Assembly: GCF_000182925.2 (NCBI RefSeq)
Contig: NC_026506.1
Span: 3,844,001-3,908,000 of the forward strand
Direction of reading: 5' to 3'
DNA length: 64,000 nucleotides
Origin: Neurospora crassa OR74A
Lineage: Eukaryota; Ascomycota; Sordariomycetes; Sordariales; Sordariaceae
Part shown: piece after piece, positions 46,080-56,446 of the stretch
How positions within the stretch are numbered: the stretch's first letter is position 1
Layout: the number at the start of each line of letters is the position of its first letter
Notes under the pieces: model-generated
Told to the model about the DNA's origin: nothing
Database searches by the model: none
Seen by the model: only the letters and a program-made list of their open reading frames with translations
Made by a program: the position numbers and the translations under genes

Positions 46080-47758
46080 ATCTACATAATAGGCGCCGGC
46101 CCCTCCGGCCTTCTCCTCGCCCTGCTCCTCTCCCGCCATGGGCGTTCTCCTTCCATATCCTCCCCTTCCTCCCTCTTCGGACCACCCGACGGCAGCGGTA
46201 TAGGTATCCCAGTAACCATCCTCGAAGCCTCCCACGCACTCGACTCCCGCCCGCGCGCCGCCCACTACGGCACACCATGCATTCCCGACCTCATTCGCGC
46301 AGGCATCATCGACAAGATCCGTGATCGTGGATTTGTCCTGTCGAGTATGACGTGGAGGAAGCCCAGGACTTTTGAAGAAGTAGGCGGGTTTGAGTCGGGA
46401 GGGTTGAGGGGTGTTTCGCTAGATGGGCTGGAAGGGGTGCCGGAGGGGGTGTGGGGTTTACCTATAGGGACGGATGGGAAAGGAAAAGGAAAAGGAGAAG
46501 GAGAAGAAGAAGGAGAAGGAAAAGGAGAAGGAGAAGAAGGAGAAGAAGGAGAAGAAGGAGAAGATTTGAGGACGCATTGTCTTGTTTTGCAGGATTTGTG
46601 TAAGGTGATGCTTGAGGAGTGTGTGGAACGGGGGGTGGAGGTGTGCTGGAGGCATAAGGTTGTGGGGGTTGGGCATACGGGTTTGGGGGATGAGGATGGG
46701 GAAGAAGAGAAGGGAGAGGAAAAAGGGGAGGAAAGGGGGGCTTGGGTTGAGGTTGAGATTACGGGGGAGGATGGGGAAGTGAAGGAGAGGAAAAAGGTCG
46801 GTGGGGAGGGATGTATCGTAGTGGGCGCGGATGGAGCGAATAGTGCGGTTAGAAAGGGACTGTTTGGGGATGAGTTCCCGGGGTTTACCTGGGATAGGAC
46901 GATTATTGCTACGAATGTGAGTTTTCAATTCAACCCCTTGCTAAGAAAGAATGGTTGGATACCAGGGAAAGAAGTGCATATGGAAACGAAGAAGGCGTGA
47001 CATGCAATGACTAACGGACATGAACAGACATACTACGACTTTGACAAATTCGGCTGGTCCGACGCCAACTTCATCATCGACCCCGAGAACTTTTTCGTGC
47101 GTCTTTGTCCCATCACTCCCTCCATCTCCATCTCATCACTAACCTCTACCACCTCTGGAAATAAACACAGATGGCAGCCCGCATATCCCCCTCCACCCCC
47201 TCCACCCCCTCCCACCCTTCTCTGTACCGCATCACCTACGCCGAAGTCCCCAACCTCACCCACGCCCAATACCTCGCCCGCCAACCCTTCAAATTCCAAT
47301 CCATCCTCCCCGGCTCGCCCACCCCGGACCAATACCAACTCCTCACCCTCTCTCCTTACAAAATGCACCAGCGCTGCGCGCCCTCCTTCCGCGTTGGTCG
47401 TGTGCTACTAGTAGCAGACGCCGCCCACCTGTGTAACCCGTGGGGAGGCCTGGGTATCACAGGCGGGTTCGTCGATGTAGGCGGGCTGTATGATTGTCTG
47501 GCGGGCATCTGGGATGGGAAAGCAGATGAGGAGGAGATTTTGGAGCTGTATAGTGAGAAGAGGATGGAGAAGTGGAAGACGGTTATTGACCCGGTGAGTC
47601 AGGAGAATTTTAGGAGGGTGAGTGGGCAGTTGGAGTTGGAAAAGGATGAGTTTTTGGGGGCGTTGAAGGAGGTGAAGGGGGATGAAAAGGGGGTGGGAAA
47701 GGTGTTGTTGGGGATGATGGGTGTTAGGTATGATTTTACGGGGCATTATAGGCGGTGA
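46080..47758 (+). CDS. FAD-dependent aromatic monooxygenase, phenol hydroxylase-like (start unresolved)
   Basis: The supported exons are 46080-46916, 47028-47096 and 47171-47758 (497 residues), with GTGAGT and GTGCGT donors and phase-0 joins. The first has the FAD Rossmann motif IYIIGAGPSGLLLALLLSRHG. VVGADGANSAVRKGL is the second conserved block. The third exon has VLLVADAAHLCNPWGGLGI, the flavin-ribityl motif, in which the usual GD is AD. Such enzymes (FAD_binding_3 type) use NAD(P)H and O2 to hydroxylate aromatic rings and often sit in catabolic or secondary-metabolite pathways. No cluster partner is visible here. A likely first exon starts at ATG 45987 (SDQQQPRPFKR) with a GT at 46027, but its phase does not match the acceptor before 46080. 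A Gly/Lys/Glu run from GGAGAA repeats interrupts the FAD domain. There is no signal peptide. Confidence 0.78.
46478..46565 (+). repeat. Purine repeat (GGAGAA and variants) inside the monooxygenase
   Basis: An 88 bp run of GGAGAA, AAGGAG and GAAGAA units, in frame, codes for a Gly/Lys/Glu tract between two conserved parts of the FAD domain. Confidence 0.85.
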
Positions 47759-50455
47759 GGCACTGGGGGGAAGGGGGTTGTGTTTTGGTCTACTGGTCGA
47801 GGGAGAGAGAATTTCGAGAGTGTTGGGAAGATTGGGCGGGCAATGGTCTATTCTATCTACCATTGATCACTGAGGATGGTAATCCCTCGCGTACCTGAAG
47901 AGGATGATTGGATTCGTCGGTAGGCATTGGAAATAGGGCCTGTCCGTAAGCTGTATCATCGCCTTTTGATACCAATTAGTAAAGAACGTAGCAGCACCAG
48001 TCAGTATACGACTGCAACTAACCGGCAACCTGCAAGTTGACGGTGCCCGGAATGTCTCCCTCCTTTGCATGGCTTCCACGTGGGTTAGCAGGGGTTCAGA
48101 TTTATCGTTAGCTGAGAGGATGCAACGGCAGGGGTGAAGCTTTACTCACGCGCAAGGTGCTTCCCTGTTGTCCTTGTTTGATCAGTCCTCATGATGCATG
48201 TGATTTACATATTTTCTTTGGTAGTAGTAAGATCAAGGATACAAGATCAAGTAAAGAGATCGCAAGAGGAAACCTCCCAAGCTCAGCCTCAGAAATATGA
48301 TGCTAAGCATTAGTATACATTCCACCGAAATAGATCTCGGATCGGCCGTGATATAGCTACCGAGAATCAAGGACACCTGGAGGGTATGGCTGGCAATAAC
48401 GGCAAAGTGTTATCCAACAGCCAAAGAGGATGTAAGCCATGCATTGTCCTGAATGCAAACAAATTGGGAACGTTAATAACCAATGCGGAGAATTACCCTA
48501 CGCTGGGCTGGTTGTCCATGAATCTGGGGATTGGCGGTGTCCAATCATGGAGACTCAAGGCTGTCACTGTGACGGTGGCTTCACTGCGAGCGTTCTCGGT
48601 ACCATCCAATGTTCTTGGGTACCCAGAAAAGAAGAGGAAGTCGATCATCGTATTGAACAATAGATGAATATAGGTAGCCAGACGGTCGGTTTTGAAGACC
48701 TGACGAGTAACAGGCGGACGATGATTTTATGAAGTGTTCTCAGGTAAGTTGACGAAACAAGTGACTACCTGCCTACCGTCGCCCACCTATGCCCACTTGG
48801 CCAATTTGGGAGGTGGAAGCCAAATGGCCAAGTTGAAGGGAAGGTATCTGAAGTGGTCACATTGAAACGGCGAACGCGACAGGTAACTCATATCAGATTT
48901 GCGAGATCCGGGAGGTTGTTGATCATGGCCTTAAAGCGTTCAATGGGTTAAATACCGGGGCTCGAAATATTCGCGAAATGCGGGGAATCGATCGGTAGAA
49001 TGGTCCAGAGGAAGGTCAAATCGCTTTTGGAGAGCTGGTGATGGACGGGATTCGTCAATGGCTGATGATTCACGAATGGAGATGAGTGTTGAAGAGGCGA
49101 AAAGGAAAACGAAGACAGTAAGTTGGGAATTGGCGATGTATAACAGCTGCATATGTACCAGATGTTGCTAGGAGATACGCACAAGATCAGCGGCAGACCC
49201 TAACAATAGTACCTCTTGCAAAAACCATCGCCAAGCCACAGCCCAATAGTGGCAAGTGCAGTGGCTTGACAAGGCCCAGTTGCCTAGGCAGCTTCAACCA
49301 TGACTCCGATTTCTCATTCTTCGTTACAACTTGAACAACAATCACCATGGCCATCAACTCCCGGCTTCTTCAACGAGAGGAAAGCTCTCCAACATCATGG
49401 GTAATGACCGCGACCATATCTCATTTTCTTATTTGATGGCCTCTCACAGTCACGACTCACGGCGCCTGAAGGTTGCGACTTTGCGCCTGGGGAGCGCTAC
49501 CAGATTTTGGTGCTAACCACCACCCATCCTGTTAGTGCCTTGACTGCAATGGCAAGGCCACCTCGGACATGATACCATCCTTCAAGACCATGGGGTGCAC
49601 CGAGGATGGTTATCCTTTTCAAGGAAGTAAGGACCGCGAGAGGGGTATCGGACCCTTAGGCGATTGGAGCGCTTCACTCGAGGTTCGGTGTGATCGTTCA
49701 GCTACCTGACCCAGATTTGCGGCCAGCTCTTCTTGCTTACCTATTCAGATCCGCATAACCATACTCATTTGAGACAAGTCCAGTAACATCAAACTGCTGA
49801 CTTCTCCATACCTTCAACAACTTGACAGCCTCAGGGTCTGGACCGGAACATGCGGGGAAATGCCAGGGACCAAGATCCAAGCTCGCCAAGATGAACCATC
49901 GGCTCCGAGTGACCGAGTTGCCGAAAATGGCATCCAACATCGACGGAACAAGGCTCGCCGGCAACGGAACTAAGCCCACCGTCGTGACGTCCTGGACAAT
50001 GGCCCGTACTTCCGGATTCTGCCTGCTCCATCACCAGATTTAAGCATGATTCTCTCGTAATGAACGTCTTCCCAAATCTTGGAAATCCCCTTGTGTACCC
50101 GCATGTCGGGGTGTCACTCCGTCTCAAGACACCATCAACCGCCAAAATCTCCCTCTAATCATGCTCCGATCCCCGATCAACACGAGTTCAAGACCTCGAC
50201 TTCGGTTCTTTCTTCCGCTCAAACTTTACCAAGTTCAAGGAGAGACGGCAATGCCGGTCTTGAGGTTGTATTCGGTGTTCTCAACCCGTCAATCCCCAGA
50301 AAATCCATGTTCCGCTGCGGTTTATACAAGTCAACGACCGTGATAAATACCATCGGCCATCCACCATGGCATGCATATACTTCACCACCCGACTGCATCC
50401 ATTCCATCGGTGTCATCTAAGCGTCATTCCCTAGACCACCAGACAGACGCCCAAG
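47759..50455. other. Intergenic region upstream of the GH7 gene
   Basis: No family-matching gene was recognised in these 2.7 kb. A 74-codon Cys-rich open frame (48439-48663, +) is the only short ORF I would re-examine. Open frames on both strands at 49.7-50.4 kb show no recognisable family. Confidence 0.45.
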
Positions 50456-51844
50456 ATGGTTCATAAACTCGCCTTCTTAACCGGCCTAACCGCCTCCCTC
50501 GTCTCCGCCCAACAAATCGGTACCATCACCCCCGAATCCCACCCCAAACTGCCCACCAAGCGCTGCACCCTCTCCGGCGGGTGCCAAACCGTCTCAACCT
50601 CCATCGTCCTCGACGCCTTCCAGCGTCCCCTGCACAAGATCGGCGACCCATCCACCGCTTGCGTCGTAGGCGGTCCTCTCTGCCCCGACGCCGCCACCTG
50701 CGCAGCCAACTGCGCCCTCGAAGGCGTCGATTATGCTTCTTTGGGTGTCAAGACCGAAGGAGACGCCCTGACGCTGAACCAGTGGGTGTCTGACCCGTCG
50801 AACCCAGGACATTACAAGACGAGCTCGCCGCGGACTTATCTCGTTGCTGAGGACGGCAAGAACTATGAAGCTGTCAAGTTGTTGGGCAAGGAGATCTCGT
50901 TCGATGTGGATGTTAGTAATTTGCCTTGTGGCATGAACGGGGCGTTTTATTTGAGTGAGATGTTGATGGATGGTGGACGGGGAGAATTCAATGCTGCAGG
51001 AGCGGAGTATGGCACGGGGTATTGCGATGCGCAGTGTCCCAAGTTGGATTTTATCAATGGCGAGGTTAGTTTCTTTCTATATTTCATACCTCCAGGTAGA
51101 GGTAGAGGTAGAGGTAGAGGTATTAACAGGCACCAGGCAAACATCAACAAAACCCACGGCGCGTGCTGCAACGAAATGGACATCTTCGAAGCCAACGCCC
51201 GCGCAAAGTCCTTCACCCCGCACCCCTGCTCCATCGAGCGCGTCTACAAGTGCACGGGAGACACCGAGTGCGGCCAGTCCCAGGGCGTCTGCGACCAGTG
51301 GGGTTGCACTTACAACGAATACCAGAAGGGAGTCCATGATTTCTACGGGCTTGCTCCTCCCGCCAAAACCATCGACACCACCCAGAAATTCACCGTCACC
51401 ACACAATTCCTGACCGATAATGGCCGTGAAGACGGCGTGTTGGTGGAGATCCGTCGGTTGTGGTCTCAGAATGGAAAACTGATCAAGAACGCCAAGATCG
51501 CTGTTGATAGTTTATCGACTGATTCAGTGAGCACGCAGTTCTGCGAAAAGACTTCTTCGTGGACGATGCAGCGCGGCGGACTCAAGACCATGGGCGAGGC
51601 GATGGGAAGGGGCATGGTGCTGATTTTCAGTATCTGGGCGGATGAGAGCGGGTTCATGAATTGGTTGGATTCCGGGGACAGTGGACCGTGCAGCGCGACC
51701 GAGGGTGATCCGAAGCTGATTTTGCAGAAGAAGCCGGATGCGAGGGTGACGTTTTCGAATATCAAGTGGGGAGAGATGGGTAGTACGTATGCTTCTGCGG
51801 GGAAGTATGGTGTTAGACGGGTTGCGAAGGGGTTGAGTGCTTAG
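50456..51844 (+). CDS. Secreted GH7 endo-beta-1,4-glucanase (2 exons)
   Basis: My model is join(50456..51064, 51137..51844), 438 residues. The 72 nt intron (GTTAGT...CCAG) has no stop and is in phase, but removing it restores FINGE-ANINKTHGACC, as the family requires. Residues 1-18 are a signal peptide (LAFLTGLTASLVSA). The catalytic motif EMDIFEAN holds both Glu and the Asp of GH7 (E-x-D-x-x-E). Other family marks are PCGMNGAFYLSEM, YGTGYCDAQCPKLDFI, TPHPC, SNIKWGEMGST and many paired Cys. NARA after the motif and MNWLDSGDSGPCSATEGDP without the long exo-loops favour endoglucanase over cellobiohydrolase. There is no C-terminal linker or CBM1. It would act outside the cell on cellulose, and such genes are usually induced by cellulose and repressed by glucose. 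Confidence 0.95.
   Translation: MVHKLAFLTGLTASLVSAQQIGTITPESHPKLPTKRCTLSGGCQTVSTSIVLDAFQRPLHKIGDPSTACVVGGPLCPDAATCAANCALEGVDYASLGVKTEGDALTLNQWVSDPSNPGHYKTSSPRTYLVAEDGKNYEAVKLLGKEISFDVDVSNLPCGMNGAFYLSEMLMDGGRGEFNAAGAEYGTGYCDAQCPKLDFINGEVSFFLYFIPPGRGRGRGRGINRHQANINKTHGACCNEMDIFEANARAKSFTPHPCSIERVYKCTGDTECGQSQGVCDQWGCTYNEYQKGVHDFYGLAPPAKTIDTTQKFTVTTQFLTDNGREDGVLVEIRRLWSQNGKLIKNAKIAVDSLSTDSVSTQFCEKTSSWTMQRGGLKTMGEAMGRGMVLIFSIWADESGFMNWLDSGDSGPCSATEGDPKLILQKKPDARVTFSNIKWGEMGSTYASAGKYGVRRVAKGLSA
51094..51121 (+). repeat. AGGTAG hexamer repeat inside the GH7 intron
   Basis: Four AGGTAG units and a partial fifth lie between the donor and acceptor of the GH7 intron, in frame with the exons. Confidence 0.9.
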
Positions 51845-52136
51845 ACTGTAAGAAATTTGGTGGTTGTTGTTTGTTTGTTGAGTGAAAGGGATGCAAAAAG
51901 TTGTCTTGGATACAAAGCACAGTAAAGAAGAAACTTCCATTCCAAAGGGATTATGCTACAAAATCACGGCGTTTATTCATGTTCAATCATCTACATTCTA
52001 TCAGTCATTTTGCCTCATCGGACCTACTTTGTCTTTCTTTTACATTCAGGGCTTAAAGTTCAACCGCGACTTCCCACCTATCTCATCCACCTCATTTCAC
52101 CAGCTCATATCCTCCCATCACCACCACCCCCCCTTT

Positions 52137-54109
52137 TCAAGTCCTAATAGGAATACACCCCATCAACTTCACTTTCACCCTCCTTCGCTTCCCCTTTGCC
52201 CCCTCAGCATCATACAACCCCTCCAAAGCCTTGACCTCCCTCAACGCATCTCTCACCCCCTCACTAACTTTAACCTCCTCCTCCTCTTCCCTGCCCCCCC
52301 TCCCCCAGACATCCCTCTTCCCACCCCCATTGTTTTCCTCCCCCAAAACCTCCCACATACTTCCTCCCTTCGAATTCCCCTTATTTCCCATCCCCGTCCT
52401 CGTTCCTGTCCCCTCAACCTCAACATCCCCCTCCCTCACCTCCACAAACAACGCCTCACTGCCCATCCCCTCCCCCCCTCTAAACGTCTCACACTCGGGA
52501 CTCACCCAGAACCATTCGCTTCTTGGACGAATCTCCGGATGGAGGATATAGATCGTTTCGAGACTGGGTAAGTTATCGGGGTAAAGAAAGGCCAGGTCGG
52601 CGGGTAATGGACCGGGCCCTCCGTTGGGATTAGGGGGGGAGGCGGAGTCCCAGAGGAAGGCGACGCGTTTCAAACCGGAAAGGACGGGAAGGGCGGAGGA
52701 GAGGGAAAAGGGGTGGGTGCCGGAGAGGTTGGTCAGGGCGGGGGAGGTGGTGAGGAGGATGTTGGATGGATGGTATGTGGGGGAGGAAGAAGAAGAGAGG
52801 TGGTAGGGTGCAAAGGTGATGTACTGCGAGCGTTTGGAGGAGGAGGGGGGTGGGCGGAGGAGGCAGATGACGTCTGTGGAGATGTCGATGGTGGGTTTGG
52901 CAGGTTCTGGATTTTGCGAGTTGGATTTGGTTTTGGAGTCTTGGTTGTCGTCGACGCCTTTATCTGCCGGTGGTAGTGGGTACAGCTCGGTAAACAACTT
53001 CCTCCTCGTTAATTTCTTCTGGATCATGTCTTTCATTGCTAGTAGGGCGTGGTCGCGCATCTGTGGTTTTGGTTTGGTTTGCTCGTTAGCTTTTATTCTC
53101 CTTCCACTTTTCCTCTGTCCTCCAGTTCTTTACCCCCATTTTCCCCCCTTTTCCCCCTTTCCTTCATTTCTTCCCCACATCCCACCATTAACACCACTCA
53201 TACCCATCTCTTTGACTAACGAAATAGAATGCTAGTACTCACCACCTGATTCCCAAAACTCACCCCCGGAACAACCGGCCTCAAAGTCGTCACCGAACTT
53301 CTATACTCCTCAAACCACTTGAGGAACTCCTTCCCCTTTTCCTGCTCCTCCCATGGCGTGTTGGGATCTTCTCGCTCACATTCATCCACGCATTGTCCGA
53401 GATCTTGTAGGATGTGCGAGTCGTGGATGATGGCGTCTTGGACGAGCGAGAGCTCAAGAAAATGGAATGTGTTTCGGGGATTCTTGGTCTTTGGGGCTGA
53501 AAATCCTTTGGGTTTGGTGGCTTGCGCGGGAGCTGGCGCTGGGCGAGGGGCTGGTGCTGGAGCTGGAGCTCTAATGGGAGGGTGCGGAGCTCGAACTGGT
53601 GATGGAGCGCGAGAAGGAGCCCTTGAAGGAGCTCGAGATGGCTGCGCTGTCCTTGCCGGTGCAGGAGTCCGATTGCCACTGGTCGTACTTGGAGCTGGGG
53701 AGTTCCTGCCAGATGTGGACCTGTCGTTTTGTCTTTCTCTTGGTGGTGGGGATAACCGACCAGACCTTAAGCCGCCTGGCTGGTGATTGTTGATAATCTG
53801 GTTGTTTCTTCTTCGCGGGTAGGGTGGTGGTGATCTGGATCGTTGACGGTCATTTCTCGATCCGCCATAGTCTGATCTTGGTGGAGGGTTGCGTCGGCCT
53901 GGTGGGTTTCTCGAAGATGAGGTGTAGTTTGAACTCGAGTACTCTCTCGCTGGCGGGCAATCACGCTCCCTACGGTTGTCGTCATCCCTTTGGTCTCTTT
54001 GTGAACGTGGCGGTCTTGGTGGTAGACCGCGGTCGTTGTCGTAGTACTTCTTGTCGGGGTATCGGCGGGACATTTTTTGTCGGTGAACTTTTTGGCTTTC
54101 AATGAGCAC
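52137..54109 (-). CDS. Fungal protein of unknown function with Arg/Ser/Pro-rich N-terminus (2 exons)
   Basis: My model is complement(join(52137..53060, 53243..54109)), 596 residues. The intron (GTGAGT...CCACAG) joins PGVSFGNQV to MRDHALLAMKDMIQKKL in phase 0. Residues 1-190 are disordered, rich in Arg, Ser, Pro and Asn, with SRSPPP and repeated SRAP-type units like those in RNA-binding or nuclear proteins. A structured middle follows (NPRNTFHFLELSLVQDA, then ILQDLGQCVDECERED). The rest has a core (GLKRVAFLWDSASP, then LPSLETIYILHPEI) split by Ser and Gly/Glu runs. I do not recognise the family. There is no signal peptide or membrane segment. The start could also be ATG 54073 (SRRYPDKKYY). Confidence 0.75.
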
Positions 54110-54506
54110 TCCTCTTGTACAGGAAAAATAACAAGTTCAAAACCAAGTATGCAGGAAGGGAAACAGAGGAGGGATCATTGCTTTTGACTTTCCCGACGGT
54201 TCAGTTAATACAGCAAAGCACACACGTTGTTCTGGAGCAGAACCTTCATTGTTCGCAATACATCCCACTGCCGTCCCTGAAATAGAACATCCAAACAAAC
54301 AGCCTTTGTTCATTGACTCATTCATCCTATTCATCGAACAAAGAGTATCGCCAATGCATCACATGCCTCATTCAGACCAAGACAGACAATAGCATTCTTT
54401 CTCCCGTCGTCTGCCCAGGCTTCCAACCCGTGAGCCATACTTCCCGCAAACACAACTTCTCAGCGTCTCCTCGAGAATGATGTATTTCCGCATCCCAAGA
54501 CAACAT
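54110..54506. other. Short intergenic region between two minus-strand genes
   Basis: It should hold the promoter of the Arg/Ser/Pro-rich gene and the 3' UTR of its right neighbour. I see nothing else in it. Confidence 0.5.
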
Positions 54507-55721
54507 CTACCGCCCTCTCAATCTCCTCAACCACCCTCCAGGTCTACCACTACCATTAGGTCCCGCATCTCTCTCCCCACACCATCTACACTCCCCCCTC
54601 TCCATTCTCTCCCTCCCCTCCCCCATCATCTTCACCAACTCCTCCTTCTTCTTCAGAACCACATCATCCCGTCTCAACATCTCATGCCACAACGTCAAGA
54701 ACCCTGGCTTCTTGATCTTGCTCCCAATTCCGTTTCGTCTCCCTTCCCCATTAACCTTCCCTCCTGTTTCCCCATCCCCATCCCCGTCCTCATCTTCATT
54801 CAAAGAGCCCTCCGGCCTCTCCACAAACCCCTTCAACCCCCCCGGTAAATCCTCCCAAAGAGCCACCTGCTCACTCCTAACCCTTCCGCCAACCCCATCC
54901 TCCATCGCCCTCCTCCCCTCCCTCCCAGGATGAGCATAAATCCCCCTCCGTCTCCTCACCCACCCCAGAATCCCCGCTCCCAGCGCCATATCCCTCCAAC
55001 TCGGCGGTCCATCCTTTTCCCCTCTTTCCCACGTCACCATCTCCTTTCCATCTTTCCCACCGCCTACACCAATTCTAGTATCAAGCACCTGCACGCACGG
55101 AATTCTCAAGTTACATTCCTCCGTTCTTGAAGCTAGGGCATGTACTCGAGCAGCAAAAATGGGTATCTGTTCGACGAAAAACTGTTCCTTGTCGGCTGGG
55201 GAGAGGAAATTGTAGAAGGCTTGGCAATCGAGGCGGGAAATGGATGCTTGTTGGCGGAGACCGGGGATAAGGTCGACGCCGCCTAGCCGGACTTCGAGTT
55301 GGGTGAGACCGTTGGAGAGGTTGGTGGCCGCTGCAAAGATATGCTTGTTTCGTGCTCGGGCTTCGGCGTCTAGTTCTGTTGGTGTGGTGCGAAAAGCAAG
55401 GTTAGACTCAGGGCGCGGACTAAGGGGCGTGCTGGGGATGTTCAAAGCAAGCACATCGCTCTCGGGGTCAAATGTATCTGGTGGATAAGGCATGTCAAAG
55501 TACTCGGTTGGAGTTGGTGGTCTTTGAAGCGGGGCCGGTGATGGTGAACGGAGCGAGCTGATGATGCTTATTGGAGGTATCGTGGGAGGAATGACGGAAA
55601 GACCTCCTTCGGACTCAGTCCATGCTGCGAAATGAACTCGTTTCTCGGATCTTGGTGGTGGAGGAGGGACCTCACTCGAGGACAAGAAAACAGGCTTTCG
55701 TTCAATCGCGTGAGTTGACAT
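54507..55721 (-). CDS. Fungal protein of unknown function, Pro-rich N-terminus and Cys/Trp C-terminal motif
   Basis: One uninterrupted frame of 404 residues from ATG 55721 (STHAIERKPVFLSS). The frame extends 30 codons further upstream, but that part looks like translated leader. Residues 1-110 are Pro/Ser-rich and disordered. The middle is helical (ARARNKHIFAAATNLSNGLT, then CQAFYNFLSPADKEQFFVEQ, then IPIFAARVHALASRTEECNL). The C-terminal half has TLWHEMLRRDDVVLKKKEEL and ends with CRWCGERDAG, a lone CxxC. I do not recognise the family. Neither a signal peptide nor a membrane segment is seen. It is transcribed in the same direction as its left neighbour. Confidence 0.7.
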   Translation of the reverse strand: MSTHAIERKPVFLSSSEVPPPPPRSEKRVHFAAWTESEGGLSVIPPTIPPISIISSLRSPSPAPLQRPPTPTEYFDMPYPPDTFDPESDVLALNIPSTPLSPRPESNLAFRTTPTELDAEARARNKHIFAAATNLSNGLTQLEVRLGGVDLIPGLRQQASISRLDCQAFYNFLSPADKEQFFVEQIPIFAARVHALASRTEECNLRIPCVQVLDTRIGVGGGKDGKEMVTWERGEKDGPPSWRDMALGAGILGWVRRRRGIYAHPGREGRRAMEDGVGGRVRSEQVALWEDLPGGLKGFVERPEGSLNEDEDGDGDGETGGKVNGEGRRNGIGSKIKKPGFLTLWHEMLRRDDVVLKKKEELVKMMGEGRERMERGECRWCGERDAGPNGSGRPGGWLRRLRGR

Positions 55722-56446
55722 GTTGAGAGCAAGTCCCTGGGAAAGATGTTTGACTGAGGACAGGTAGAGGAATGTTCTTGCATAGAGGACAAGGCAGAAA
55801 GATGGATACAATATAAACGTACCTGTGTATGATCCACGCTGTTCTTCGGCGAGGCAAATGATGACTTTCAGCCTTGGACTTTAAGGATGACGGAAATTGA
55901 TTGTGACTATCCAAGGTTGAGCTGCTGGGCGTTTGACGCAAGCATGATCAATGCTTCGATAAGGAGCTAGTTGATCTCGTTTTCCGTGATAAACATTCCA
56001 TGATGAGACCTTGGAATGCGTCATGACATGCAATCTCGGCGAGGAACGACATAAAACACAGCGGCAAAAGGTTTCCCACGACAACAAGTTGGAATTATGG
56101 CTGTCAATGAGAATATGGCCAAAAGTTGTACAGAGAGTGACAAATTGCTCCCCTATTAGTTTCAAGATCCGACTCATCATCGACTCGACTCTTCCACCTC
56201 TCATTACATGCCGTCGATGTAAAAATCACCCCTTTTTGTAAACACAATTCTATCTGACCGCCAATTCACCAAGAAATTGCACGACTGCCACCTAATCCCG
56301 AGAATGGAACAACAAGCCGTAAAAACATGCAAATGGTATTCGAAATATTAACACAATTCCCAAGCGGGACAAATGAAACGATAGAGTGATAGAACCGCTC
56401 AGAATCAAAGTCAAACAACTTGTCATAAGACAGACATCTCGGCTCT
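55722..56446. other. Intergenic region, promoter of the 404-residue protein gene
   Basis: This lies between the start of the 404-residue protein gene and the stop of the giant repeat protein gene, both on the minus strand. No other gene or repeat is seen. Confidence 0.5.
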
